Part shown: positions 12,087 through 24,649 of the stretch, in pieces
How the letters are laid out: each line of letters begins with the position of its first letter
Position numbering within the stretch: position 1 is the stretch's first letter
Source of the DNA: Labyrinthula sp. Ha
Taxonomy: Eukaryota; Sar; Bigyra; Labyrinthulida; Labyrinthulaceae
Length of the DNA: 64,000 bases
NCBI GenBank assembly: GCA_015227615.1
Contig: JAALGZ010000021.1
Span: forward strand, 496,001 to 560,000
Direction: 5' to 3'
The notes under the pieces: generated by a model
Seen by the model: the letters and a program-made list of their open reading frames with translations, nothing else
What the model was told of the DNA's origin: nothing
Databases searched by the model: none
Translations under genes and position numbers: made by a program

Positions 12087-12778
12087 CTATTGTTCCTTGG
12101 ATATGGATTTGATCGTAGACATTGACGACACTTCTGGAGAAAGAAAGAACAAATTTCCATCTTTGAATATAGAAAAATAACTTCTAGGGATACTATATTC
12201 ATATGACTCATCAGCCCCTTCAACATCATCTTTTGAAAGAAAAATATGAATGAACAGTTTCAAGAACAAAGTTTTCCCTATTCTTACAGCTAATGGTTTT
12301 GTAAAAACAGTTTTCATATTTATTACTGATATTATTTCTCTGATGTAAAAATATTCCAATATCATCCAAAACTAAACTTTGAGTCATAAATTGTCTTATT
12401 TCATATTCTGTTCCATATATGTTTTATTTTAGTTGTGAAAAAACAATAAATTTCATGATCCAAGAAAGAAGTAAGAATAGTCCATAAAGGAAAACGAAAG
12501 GAAGAGTCAAGAGATTAAGGATTTCCCCCATCAAAAAATGCATGAAATACTTTCATCTTGGACATAGCATATAAATATCCAGTAAATAGAAAAACAACTT
12601 TCATCAAATACTGGAGCATTCCTGTTTAGATGTTTGGGTTAATACTTGTCAGCAACCTCAACGCATACGCAAACGAACAGTCAAATAAGAGAGTTTACGT
12701 TCCTCCATATAAAAAAATATTTATTGAGAATAAATTTTTATATTTCCTCTTTGGGTGAAATTTTCGCAATGAATCAAT
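12087..12778 (-). pseudogene. Decayed paralog (copy A) of the 25,958-26,677 gene
   Basis: The C-terminal part is still open (NMKTVFTKPLAVRIGKT, DDVEGADESYEYSIPRSYF, SPEVSSMSTIKSISKE) and aligns with the intact paralog's ENCFYTAFGWKQKEQ, DDIEAIDISSQFHLPGKYY and TPEVSQFFSIKPMD. The N-terminal half is recognisable only in pieces (HLNRN region at about 12,620), the ATG is not conserved, and the frame shifts several times. It is convergent with the membrane pseudogene upstream, as in block B and at 24.65-26.68 kb. Confidence 0.75.
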
Positions 12779-13080
12779 GTAAGTATGAATAAGTTTAGTT
12801 TCTTAATTAGAGTAACTCATTGGTTGTAGGATAGATTGTGATTGGATAAGAAATATGGCCAGTAAGATCATAGTGAGAATTCAACAACGTGAAAAATACA
12901 AAAGGTAAAAAAAGAAAGAGATAACTAATAAATTGTATGAAATTATAAAACTATCCTAATTATTGAAAAGAGGAAATATCCATTCAGATATCAAAACGTT
13001 CGAACGAGTTTCTATATATCTGAGACAAATTCCAGATAGATCTATTGCTTAAGCAACTTTAAGAAGGCTTAAGGTATCAC
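12779..13080. other. Unassigned spacer between block A and the Ty3 fossil
   Basis: No gene or repeat is recognised. This is the position where a 5' LTR of the following fossil would lie, but no matching sequence was found at the fossil's 3' side. Confidence 0.4.
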
Positions 13081-16000
13081 AACCAAAATCCAGAGCAAAA
13101 AAGAGAGACTAAAGGAGAGAGAAGAAAGAAGAAAAAAATTATAAGAGGAAAAAGATAAACGAAGAAGAAGGAAGGAGTTAAAAGTGTAAGGGAAATAACA
13201 ACAGCTCTTCAAAACCAAATCGTCATCAGAAGAAAAGGTCGTGGAAATAGAGGATTGGAATAAAATTAATGGTCTGAATAAAGAAAAATTAAGCGATGCT
13301 AAGCGTTTGACACTTAGAAAGTCTCTTAATTTGTTGTCAGATAATGATCCGGAGGGTACTGCGGAACATATCGCGTCGGAGGATGATAGAGCGAGAGCCG
13401 ATCAAGATTGGTAAAATGGACCTGCACGCCTTGAAGATGAAGAGGAGGTTGAGGATGAACCCGTGCAAAACGCGGTTGTCATTGAGGTAAATAAGTTCGC
13501 AGTAGAAGAGCTGGTAAATGAAGATCTGTCGGGAAAGGAAGTTACCGCTGTAGGTGATGAATCGGGTATCATGGACTTGACGCAGCCGGTAATATTGGAT
13601 AAGAAGTCTGATCTTTTACTACCAATTCATCCACAAGAAGATAAAATTTCATCAAACCACGGTGTGATTATTGTTGAGAGGTCGATAAACCTTGAACGAG
13701 TAATCCTAAAAGATCGGGATAAGACTGCTGAAGCGGAAGCGGTTAATTTGACTTTTCTGTCAGCACCAAAAAAGAATTCGGTGCCAAAAAACTCCGCAAA
13801 AAATAAGAATGGGTAAAAAACAATGTGAATTTTACTCGAAGATGCCTCGCTGGTTTATTTCAAACAGATTTGTAATTTGCACAAAATACCTTCGCCTAGC
13901 GCAAAAAAGATGAGAGTAAACGGTGGTTGATACCCTTGAGGAAAATAACATATCGTTATCCTAAAATTACCCACTTTTATTGATATTTGCCTTATTGGAA
14001 AGGGAATTAGCGAAATATCTATAAGTAAGAGAGAGTATTTCTTATGCTGACAGAAACTTCAAACTTTAGAACAAACCAGTAGATATCTTTTGGACAATTG
14101 GTGGTGTAGCGCAAGAAAACACCATTAAGCATATTAAAAATAAATACAAAAACTTTGTATTCTCGCTCAAAGAAAGTTTTATTACTAGAGCGGCACATTT
14201 TATTGCGGATAGAGGTATCGCGGTTGTAAAAGGAAAATGGGTAAAATCTAATTTAGCGGCTGACAATACTACAGGCCATCTGAGGCGAATTTCACCCTTT
14301 ATATAGTTAACAAACGCGGAGCCCGCAACAGGAGAATTGACGAGGGTGCCAAAACGCAAGGTAATACCTTTAGAGCATACAAGAAAACATACAGAAAAAG
14401 GGTTCAGAAGGACATTTATATGCTAACCACGGAGAATGAAAGGTTTAAGGGGCAATTGTTAGCGCCGGAATTAGAGCTTAGATGTAATAATACGACGATC
14501 TTGAGAAAAACCGTGGGTGAGGAAAAAAAGGCGGAGTTTAGAGGAATGTCAAAAGAAATAAAATCCATAAAGAAGCATTACCGTGTGGAAGTGTACAAAG
14601 TGAAAAAAAAAACTTCAAAGGTTGGTTAAGCCTTAAATCAGTGCCCTTGAGTAAAACTATCAGCGGCCACAGTCACTTAAATTCATGTCAGCTTATTAAA
14701 AACTCTATCCTTGGTTGCAAAAACAAGATTAATGACCAAAATGACTCAGGAAAATCTCTATATTTTTGTCGGGAAAATGAGCGGGGTGGAGTTTATTTTA
14801 GCAAACCTAGCTGAGGAAACTGCAAAAACGTTAAGAAAAGTCTGAAGAAACGGATAAAATAACCAAAATCAAATGGAAACGGCATAAGACTGTGAAATTG
14901 ATACCATATGACGCGGTCGAGGACAGGACGCGGTTGATACTGATGACTAAATCAATACATGATAATGTCCTTTCAATTTACTCTTAAATATCGGTCGGCA
15001 ACGTTCCGGGAATTTCAAAGGATAAAAATAGATATTTCCAGCTCCAGAAGACTGAGTCAGGTTTACCATCTAATTTTAAATTTAGCAAACGCTCCTTCAG
15101 CGAGGACGCTCGGGGATGCTCTACAGTGGTTTTATACTCCGCATGGAATGGAGTCTTAGATTACATATGAGGGGAAACCCCATGTCATTTAACGTCGGCT
15201 CATTGGTAATACAGATACCACCGACACAAATTTATAGCTCAGTAGAAAATCTTAATTTCGTTAAGCGAATAAATTCAGCAAGTTTTGAAGGCATAAACTT
15301 CGGATAAATTAATAAGTTGCATCGGCATGTTGAATACATTGCAGAAAATAATCTGGTCGATAATCTTTTTTCAAAAGTGAAATAGGAGCTCAGTATTAAG
15401 GATGAGAAACCTTTGATAAAGCATGCTATTTGTGAGATGATAGATTGCTCGGAGACCTCATAGGAGATGAGGGTATCTCTATGAAAGTTGTGCTTGATAT
15501 ATCGGAATATCTTTGAGACTGACCATACTCAAACAAAGATTAATAAGTTGTAGTTGATGCCAATGTATCTACTGGAAGCTTTGATTTTTCGTACACAAGG
15601 GTGCGACCGATGTATGCTGAAAAATTGAACTTAATAAGAGATAAGGTGCCAACTATGGATGTAAGTGAGTTGGCTTTAAAATTGAAGTCTACGGAGTTTA
15701 GTTTCGCAGTATTTGCGGTGTCCTAGAAAGGAAACAAGTTGAGAGCGGTTGTTGATCTTTTTGATGTTAACAAGATCTTTAGAAGGGATGTGAATTGACT
15801 TCCCTACTTAGAGACATGTCTCTACATTCTTACAGAAATCAATTATTATGGAAGTATTGATGTGGTTTCAGGTTTTGATCAGTTAGGGATAACTGAATAT
15901 GCAAAGAAATATTTTAATATCGTATCGGAGCATGGAACTTTACAGCTCTAATTTTCCCAATTGGGTATTACAGTACCCCAGTATTCTTCCATCAAAGCAT

Positions 16001-19000
16001 GGTAGATGAAGTTGTGGGGGTGAATACTGGTAAATCATCCATGAAATTGTGTTATTCAATGGATTAATGACAGTTTTTATACAGAAGATTTCGGAAAATA
16101 TCTGAAGCTATTAGAAAAATTGCTGAGGAACTTAAGAAAATTGGGGTTTGGAGAAGCCCAACTAATTCAATTTTAGTTTCCAAGACAATAATCCACTACG
16201 GTCATAAGGTGGTAAATGACAAATGGAGTTTTAAAAGAGTATGTTATTCACGGATTTTGAACGTACCAAAACCGGAATATATTTATCAATTGGCACCAAT
16301 GATACATTTATCCTAATCGTTATATTTAGCGATTCCACAGTTATCTGAATTAAGGTGTTATTATGGAATTTTTTCCTGAGATGAGAGGTAAAAAATAGAA
16401 GTTATAAAGAGAAAATTAAAAGATTTCGTGAAAGGCTGATCTGACAGCTACCTTTAGGGGATTCCTTAAGACAATCAGTATTGAAACTAAGCAAAAACTG
16501 AGTCTGTATGATAGAACCCATAACCTTTTGTTAGGAACAGATGCTTCTGATAAGTTCTTCAGTTTCATTCTGATGCAAACTAGCTCATCGGAGAGTGATC
16601 AGAAATTGTTAGAAAAGAGTGTGATTCCAATTATTTTTTTTCTGGAAAGTTTTAGTATTCTCAGGTTAGATGGGGCATCGTGGACAAGGAATTGTACCCA
16701 ATGGTAAAAACTCTTCGCAGGTTATAATACTTGTTTCCGTTTCATCATACACAGATTCAAGTTTACACGAATAAGTTGAATATTAGTTTCGTTATAAAAG
16801 GAGATGTAAGATCAACCAAGACCACTTATACAGATTATAAAAATAGGTCTTAACCTTACAGCAGGCTTATGTTGAATCAAATAATGTCAAAGGAGAGAAC
16901 AAGGTTTTAGCAAATATACTTTCTCGATGGGCGGTAACAACGGAAAGAGAAAAGCATATGATTGAGGCGATAAGAATAAAAACGGCGTTACTGCGTCGTG
17001 AGAGACCTGAGTCAGATGTCTTTCTGGGATCTGAAGTTTACTTGACTTCAAATGAAAGAGAATATTTTTGAATAATATTTAAGCAACCTCGGGAAATAGG
17101 GGAGGATTCTGTTAAGGAATGCTATCCTCTACGGAGTAAGTACTCAGAAAGTAGTTTTTTGGGAGAAGGACTATATACTCTCTGGTACTTAGAATAATGA
17201 ATCTCCTATGGATTGCGGCTCGAGAGTGGGTTCGAGATTAAAGTTGAGAATCCTAGTCTTGAGAAAGAATATAATGGGTTAACTATGGTAGATACCAAGT
17301 CAGCGGTATCTTTGGAAGAAATTAGTTTTTTGAATATTGTCCCAGCGTGTGAAGTTGGAAGCTACTATAAAGAAAAATTAAGTTGGAGGTATTAAGGGTT
17401 AGTATCGGCATCGTTTTCTCGGAGTTCCGTCTATCTTCAAAAAGAAACGAAATAGAAGTTTACTTTTGAAAAAAATGCAAGATTTTGATAAGGAGCACAT
17501 CTCCAACTTCAATCCTTACTAAAAACATTCGTGGAAGGAATATCTGAAATAGAATGGCTAAATGCTCAGAAATAGAAATCTATGTGCGACGGGCTAAAAA
17601 TTTCGGAGAAGGAGAGAATAATAATTCCCCAATTTTTATTTGAACATCTATTGGTAATCATTAATCTAGCTAATAGGCATGGGTCTGGGATACAGGTTGT
17701 AGAAGAGATGTGACGTTTTAATTGGAAGGTGTCATATAGATATGTCTAAAAGGTTTCGATGGAGACGGCGATGCTTGGTTTAAGGACCAACTATATACAT
17801 TGTAATAGAGCCCTGAAACTCATAAAGACAAATCTGATGATAATTGGTGAAGCTAAAAGTCATAACAAAGTTCTTGTAGTTGAAGTTTTATATGTTAATA
17901 CTATGGGTTATATTTTAGTGGTTACTGATGCTTTTTCTCAATTCTGCTTTTTCCATCATGCACCTAAGGCGGATACTGTAACAGTGATTAGGGCTTTAAG
18001 TAAATTTGTCACTTACTGGAGACTGGTGACAGAGTTCACTCTAATTACCTATAGAGGTTTTCATTTTGCCAACAGTTTATTAGAATTGATACAGAAGGAG
18101 TTTGTTTTACACATACTTACATGGTAAGTTATCCGAGTTGAAATAATGGTGAGGTGGAGATAGTTCATCGAAATGTTTTTTGTTTCTTTTGGAGTTTGGT
18201 CTTAGAGCTAAGATTGCAATGGAATCAGTGACGGGCTGAGACTGAGTCAACGATGATTGCAGTTAATAAAATTTCATTGCATAGTAAAGACCTCCCTAGA
18301 TTGAAGGAAGTTCCTAGTGCTAACCCTTTGTTTTTAAATACAGCTCCATCTAAGAATATTTTGAAGCAGAAAATCTTCCCAAGATTATTTTCTAGGAAAA
18401 TAGGAGGGGAGAGAAGGTGTAATTAATTTCAATGAGAACGTCTTATATCGTTTGTCAAAGAAGTTTTGTCTTGAGATAGAGAAAATGTATAGTATATTGG
18501 CTGATTATGTGTCACACATGAAGAAAAGAACAAATAGTTATTAGAATAAACGTCAAGAAGGGGTGGATAAAGCTTTTACTCAGTATTTGCCTTGCGATTG
18601 GTGTTTACTAAGTTCAAAGAATATACCTAGAGATAATAATAAGGTTAAATTTACTTGGTCAGGGCTGGTTATTGTTATTGAGTTGATTAAATCTAACGTG
18701 TATAAGACAAGGTTGTTGAACGGTGTGATCCAAAAAGTTCACGGGAGTCCTTTTAATTTTTACAAACCTCATGCCCTTGTGCTAGATGATTCGCTCAAAA
18801 AAGATTTTATAAATAATTTGGGAGAGTTGGAGGTTCATAAGGTCCTTCAAGTTATATATTTAAAAGGTGGGTACCTTGTTAGAGTCTGATGGAGCAGATT
18901 TGAACTAATAGACAATATATTGGAGCCGTTGTATAATATGTATCGAGATGTTAAGGAACTATTTCCTAGATTTTTATGGAAAAACGAGCTCATATTAGAG

Positions 19001-20560
19001 AGAAGCAACCTCGAAAACAAACCCAGGAATGGTTTGATCGAAATTTTGCAGTAGAAGTTACTGCAGCATGGATTGGGAGATTCCGACCGAGTTTTTTGCA
19101 TTACATAAAATATAAGAATGATAACAGTTTGTGGAGAAACCCTCTCGACTAGGAGAGATTCTTTATTAGGCTGAAAAGAAAAGATAATGAGTTGATTAGG
19201 AATTTCATTCTCAAACTTGGAATGGGAGGTTTCAATCAGTTTGTGAAGTTTATTCCTTAGAAACCTAAGACAATGGTTTACTTGAATTTTCAAAGGGAAC
19301 TTCAGAGAAGGAATTTTGCGCCGTTGAGGGGTTAATTCACTGATATCAATTCTGAAAAAAAACCTGCGAGAGGTTTTCTTTAAATAAATTGGGGTTTAGT
19401 AGGAGAGTTGATTCGTTGAGTTCGGCGAGGACATTCTTATCAGAGAATTGTCCAGAGGGAGTTAGTCTAAAATATAAAATTTAATTTGAGTAAAGAAATT
19501 AAGAAGTTAAGAAGATGGTTGGGATCTGCAAGGATTGTATCGTTGAGTTTTATTCATTAGAAGCACCGAAACCGGGAATGAAATATAAGTATCTATTACG
19601 TTATTTATAGTTGGGGCAGAATAGATATTTGGACGAAGTTCTGGATGATGAATACCCAAAAGAGTTGAATTCATAAATTTAGGGTATATTTGTTACTCCA
19701 GATGAGTGCAAGTTATCTGGGAAAAATTTTGTCACCGAATTTGTGCATGTACAAACTTTTACACATAAACGTCTTTGTGGCGATTTATGTTTGACTGGTT
19801 TTGAGGGAAGTCGCTTTTGGACAAGAATTTGTGCCCCAACTCGGGAAAAACTTTGGTTTACTGCAGACTTATACAAGTCAGCAATTTTGACGGAGCAACC
19901 TGGGGATAATGTGGATTTATTATTGGTAGAATCTCCTTGGGTAATTGATTAAGAAAACCCAATCAGAGGGTTGAGAGTCCCTTATGCACGGAAACCGGAT
20001 TCTCAAATTTTTTACTTGAAATTTGAAGGTCTTAGAACTTTTGTAGCAACTTGTGTAGTGGAACAAATGATGGCTTTAACTTTAGATAGTATATTTGAAG
20101 GGGGGTATGACTTAGTGTATATCACAGAATGAATAAAATTGGTACTAAGTAGAAAATTAAGGGCATCTTTAGGGTACTGCTTCTAACATTTGATACAGTC
20201 TTTTTTAGTTTTTTAGTCAAAAGGAACACACGTTCCTTCTAGCGGTAAAAAATATAGAAACTTGGAAAGAAAAAGGCAATCTTTGCAGATCGTTTTGTTG
20301 AAGTCGTACAGTCGAGGAAGGTGTATGATATTTTCGGGAAAATTTTTGTTAAAAGGTCCCTCAGGGTAACATTGCTTGCTAAATCTGGTAATCTGAAGTC
20401 TGGGGGGATTCAAATTGATTTGGAGGTTGTTCTTTTGGTTTAGGACAAAGCATTTAGACGTTTTGTTCCTGAGGGGCTACGTGACAAAAAGGCTTATGAA
20501 TAGCCTTTTAGAAGAAGAGGAGTGGGAAATATGAGTCCTTTAATTTTAGTTCTTGTGACT
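13080..20560 (+). mobile_element. Decayed Ty3-like element with chromodomain, Myb-like and MT-A70 remnants
   Basis: This is a fossil with many breaks. Parts in order: a Gag-like charged region (about 13.2-14.6 kb, e.g. LSDAKRLTLRKSLNLLSDN); RT at about 15.7-16.25 kb (YYGSIDVVSGFDQLGITEYA, matching YFGSFDGLSGFDYLRV of the 43-51 kb element); RNase H at about 16.5-16.95 kb (LLLGTDASDKF); integrase at about 17.65-18.35 kb (GYILVVTDAFSQFCFF, VTVIRALSKFV); a chromodomain/linker zone at about 18.6-18.95 kb; a Myb-like segment at about 19.17-19.3 kb (LIRNFILKLGMGGFNQFV); and an MT-A70-like segment at about 19.88-20.5 kb with the NPxRG and PYA signature. Similarity is closest to the 43,373-51,118 element. 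No LTRs were recognised. Decay implies an old insertion, far older than its two intact relatives here. Confidence 0.85.
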
Positions 20561-21834
20561 TATGTCATTTAAACAATAGTATATATATGTATAGTATATT
20601 TATGATTAAAATATCTGTAGTCTCTAGGTGCTTTTCCAGGAAGATTATTAGGTTAGGTCATATATATTTTTTGGACAATTAATTCGTAACTAATTAAAAA
20701 AGTAAAAATAAAAAACAGACAGCAGAATGTGGTATTTCGAGAGGTCAATTACCTAGATCCAATCAGTTACATTTGTTTACACTTCATCAGATTAGAAAGA
20801 AGACTAAAGTTTGCTTATTCTACGAGCTTAGAATATTTTGAGCACGAAAAATTAACAGAAAGAACTAAATCAAAATTTGCTGTGACTCGATCAAAAGTCA
20901 CTTTTCTAAACCAGATTTGTTTACTTCGGTTAATTACGCGTCGACTGACAAACATGAAGGTTTTCAAATGACAAGATCAGAAAAAGAATATCACAAACCT
21001 ATAGTGCTTCCCAATGTAGTTGTTGTTGATGTCATGAAGATAGACCTTGCTCTATTGCGACCAGTCCTGGTGAGTTTGAATTGATAATGAAAATCAACCG
21101 ATGTTACTGTTTGCGAGATGGAAACAGAGCTCTAGCATTAGACTCATTATTTGATTAGAGCCTAAATTTGGACCTAGAGCTGTAGCTTTCCATTTACAAG
21201 TCAAACTCTTATTTAACATGTTAACACATACATTACAGTTTGATAATTATAAACCTTCTTATGTCATGAACGGTGTCTTGGTTAGAATTATGAACAAGTT
21301 GCGCTAAGATATCTTAATCGAGATTCACATCCTTGTAGACTAACTTATATTTTCAATTGCACTGTAAAAGGGCGAAAAAAAGAGTTATGGAGTGAGTAAA
21401 TTTTGTCCTGTTTGGTAATTCATTCAATCTTGCGAATAATTTTTCATTTGTTTGGAACAGTGAAAATCATATGGTATAAGCTTCATCATTCTTATGTTTC
21501 CTAAAGAAATGTGGAGTTTCTGTTTTAATACTAAACATTACTGCAGTAGAATACTAAACAATAGGGGTTATAAATGTCTTTCATCTGTTTTGGTGATTAA
21601 AACTTATTGGTTGGTTCTAAAAGACACTAGAAATTCATTCAAGGCATTTTTGAAAAGATAATTTGAAAACCTGAGGTGTTATTACTTACTGAATTAAAAT
21701 TCTAAGTCGATGAACCTGCCTGTGTGTTCCTTAATATCCTGGTAATGATTGCTTGCTAGGGCAGCTACCAGTTAGAATCCAGGCTAAATCATGGAGCATT
21801 TAATTTATGAGGACTCTGCACTACCAGGAACTCG
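20561..21834. other. Degenerate DNA, no gene recognised
   Basis: The sequence has scattered short open stretches (for example 20,729-20,971 on the plus strand) and a slightly richer base mix than true intergenic DNA. It is likely worn-out element sequence. No family could be assigned. Confidence 0.4.
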
Positions 21835-22130
21835 TCAGGAAACCTTGGCTAATAATTGTAAGCAATATCTTTGAAAAACCCTGTTTCCAGCTCTACAGGT
21901 TCTATTCTTACATTCTATTTTCCTAGGTCTGGTGGGTGGTAACCCATAATATAGAACAAACTTCCAACGGTGAATAAATTGAGTCATTGCTTTGGGACCA
22001 AAATTTTTACAAAACTGAATTTTACTTCTGGATGCGGAAACCCAAAACATATCTTGAATAGAAAACACAACGGATTTAGTTGTGCAGTTAATCGCGAAGT
22101 TATGCTGTTTGTAGATTCCCATTTTTTGTG
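21835..22130 (+). mobile_element. Possible MT-A70-like remnant of a further element
   Basis: On the plus strand a broken frame reads a WV-x-TH segment, then WDQNFYKTEFYFWMRK. This resembles WVTNHSF followed by HDQNFYLSDDVCWMKM in the methyltransferase domain of the 26,819-34,993 element. The match is short and the surroundings are decayed, so the assignment is tentative. If right, it is a fourth methyltransferase-bearing element in this window. Confidence 0.3.
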
Positions 22131-23170
22131 ATGACTCATTCCAAGAGTATGTTCTGATACATCATTAATGTGTTATGGAGCTTGAAAATTAAAAAGTTTG
22201 TGCTAATGCTACTAAGTTACGGCAGCTACACAGTGAGGGCCTTCCAAAAGCTGTGAAATGCTTAGATCAGAATGATTGGCATAGAAAATTCACGACGTCC
22301 TATAAGAAAGTTAGGTTATAATCTAGCACGAGTGATATTGGACAATCTACCAATGAGCTGAGAATATTGGTTACCATTTCATTTCCTGAAACCTATATTG
22401 AAATCCTAAGACACAATTGTCTGGTTTAGCCTCTTGCTTTCATGGATTTACTCAGATTTAGTAGAAAATGAGCAAATCCACTAGTTTGACACTTCTTACT
22501 CACATAATGCTCTCTTGAAGCTAAGTAGCACAAGCTATAACTTCTAAAGGTTGGACTTTGAATGAATAAGGACTGAAAACACAATGCTTGTTAAATAAAG
22601 TCTTGGATATAGAGAGGAGAAGAAACTTCGAGAAAATGTCTTTTTGGTCTTCCTCTTGGTTCTGGATTATAGAAAATCTCATCTCAACCAAACACAACTT
22701 TCGTCTCTATTGTCGAGATAGGTTTTCATTTCTCCTTCGATATACCCATTGTGAATAAAGAATATTTCTTAAGAAGATAAATTCTACAATTTTGAGTATA
22801 ATACAGAATAAAAATAAAAGATTATTTCTCAATATATTTGATAAGTGGGATTCTTTCTATACTTTGTAAAATTCCAAACTATCTATATTTTCGTATTGAT
22901 GTTCCAGAAATACAGCGAGAACCATATACACATCTCATTTTACATAAACTGTTCCATAAGAGAAATATTATTGGTTTTGGTTATTGAGTAGTGTTATTTA
23001 AATAATTTTATTTATATTGCAACAAATATAGTCAGCACTTGAAAGTTTGACTTGAACAACGAAAACTTTTAAATCACTTGTTTTACTTAATGTGTGGAAG
23101 AATCTGTGTCATTGAAACAAATAAAAAAGTAGCTGAATATATAGATAAGAAGCAAAATTAATTAAAAAAT
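22131..23170. other. Degenerate DNA and upstream region of the lectin gene
   Basis: 22.2-22.5 kb may be worn coding sequence of unknown origin. The last few hundred bases are very AT-rich and presumably hold the promoter and 5' UTR of the gene at 23,171. No specific site was identified. Confidence 0.4.
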
Positions 23171-24049
23171 ATGAAAATTGGATTAGTTTCTTCTCTCTCA
23201 ACGTTTCTATTTTTTGCAAAGGCGAAAAGTTTGCTTAGTCACGAAGAGACGGCAAGAAACCTTCAACTCGCTTTCAGTGAAGTAACATCTGCATTTGATG
23301 GACGCTGCTTGTCAATAGGAAGAAGAGTACCAGCCGCTGGCTCACCTATCGTAGCAATTAACTGTGATTTTGGTATGGATCAACTTTGGGGTTACGATGA
23401 ACTAACTGGAATGATTAAATCAGGTGCGGATCCCAACCTTTGTGTAACTCTCACTCTAGGCGCTGCTGAGATAACTATAGAAACATGTATTTCAGGATAT
23501 TCCAATCAAATATTTAAAAAAGAATCTGAAGTTTTGAGTCAGATATTTAGTGCAGATGGAAGAGCTTTAGAGCATAAAATGGCTGTTGATGATGATCCAA
23601 TTAGAGCTTCTATTCCTGACGAAACATTCTACCAAAAGTGGATTTGGCAACCAACTAAACCAGAACCTTTTGAGTTTTTACCACTTCAAAATACTGTTCG
23701 AAGAGAATGTTTATTTATTGAACCAGGTGTGGATTTCAATAACTTAGCTGGTGGTGATTGTGTTGAGATTGAGGATAAATGGTATTTTGATGAAGTAACT
23801 TTGACGATTAGACATCACCTAGATTATCAAAAATGTGTAACAATTGATACTTTTGATGAGTTAGCTAATGCGTTTATTGAAGATTGTGATGGAAGATTTG
23901 AACAGTTATGGATTAGAGATGGTGATTTGTTTAGACTAGGAGCAGTACCAGATCGCCGACTTGCAATGTCATTTCCAGCAGTGAATAATAATGTATTTCT
24001 TGCTGAGGAAACTGGAGTTATTGCAGTTGGTTGGTTATTTTTGGAATAA
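23171..24049 (+). CDS. Secreted ricin-B-like beta-trefoil lectin domain protein
   Basis: This is a 292-aa single-exon gene. The ATG follows an A-rich leader and opens a probable signal peptide (MKIGLVSSLSTFLFFAKAKS). The rest is organised like beta-trefoil repeats: DGRCLSIG near residue 45, a QLW motif in the first repeat (DQLWGYDE), NLCVTL near 95, then a second half with CLFIEPG near 180, KCVTIDT near 225 and EQLWIRDG near 250. Paired Cys and QxW-like motifs are typical of ricin-type carbohydrate-binding domains, which bind galactose or related sugars outside the cell or in the secretory pathway. No catalytic toxin A-chain is present, so this is a lectin-like protein only. The nearest neighbour downstream is the decayed membrane gene at 24,650. 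The fold call is good; ligand and role are unknown. Confidence 0.7.
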   Translation: MKIGLVSSLSTFLFFAKAKSLLSHEETARNLQLAFSEVTSAFDGRCLSIGRRVPAAGSPIVAINCDFGMDQLWGYDELTGMIKSGADPNLCVTLTLGAAEITIETCISGYSNQIFKKESEVLSQIFSADGRALEHKMAVDDDPIRASIPDETFYQKWIWQPTKPEPFEFLPLQNTVRRECLFIEPGVDFNNLAGGDCVEIEDKWYFDEVTLTIRHHLDYQKCVTIDTFDELANAFIEDCDGRFEQLWIRDGDLFRLGAVPDRRLAMSFPAVNNNVFLAEETGVIAVGWLFLE

Positions 24050-24649
24050 TTATATTCTAAATTATATAATTAAAAATAGATTTATATCTATATATTTATT
24101 GTTTTGGTTATCCAAAAATAAGTTATTAAATATCTTATAATAAGTTCAATCGTTTTATCAAAATGGGAACAATTTTGCATCATTGTTTAGATTTAGTGAA
24201 ATTTTAAAAAAAGTATGCTACTACATATATATGTACAATCTATTTTATTTTTGGTTACTTTATATGAAGTTTCTATTTTGCACAGAAAGTTTTGTAAAGT
24301 GTTCATATTTTTCTATATAGTATTCTAATAATTACCAATACATAAAATATAAAAGAAAAAAAGAAGTTAATCTTAAGATAATTTAATATTAAATAAGTTT
24401 AAGATACATTAATTTAGAATGAATGGACGTTTTAGTGATTAAGTAAGAAAGAGACACGACAAAAGAAAACTGTAGTTTTTTTTAAGGCTATAGCCACTGA
24501 AGCTTCAGCATGCGATTAGCGCCTAAAAGAATGTTTTCTCCAGAGTCACAAGTAAGAGAAATATTATCCAAACAAAATATAAATTAATTGAAATCTATGC
24601 GCTTAAACTGCAGGTATTAGAAGACACACAGGTAGTATAGAAGGAAGAA
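24050..24649. other. AT-rich intergenic DNA
   Basis: It holds the 3' flank of the lectin gene and upstream sequence of the next pseudogene. No gene or structured element is seen. Confidence 0.5.

Larger units (their letters stand above)
3899..12778 (+). repeat. Segmental duplication, block A (partner of 34,998-42,200)
   Basis: This block aligns in order with 34,998-42,200 over nearly its whole length. The shared parts are the start (ctctttcgatactttatg), the stretch before 4559, 6233-7626, a nearly identical tract at 7627-10,465, the membrane-protein pseudogene, its 3' flank, and the minus-strand pseudogene at 12,087-12,778. Block A is longer mainly because of a 1.67-kb insertion at 4559-6232. 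Divergence is mosaic: visibly several percent or more in most parts, but almost none in the central tract. Both copies begin within a few bases of the end of an LTR element, so the original left edge is hidden by insertions. Confidence 0.9.

Noticed and set aside
23171-24049. Ricin-like toxin gene
   Set aside because: Only beta-trefoil lectin features are present; no N-glycosidase A-chain region exists in or next to the gene.
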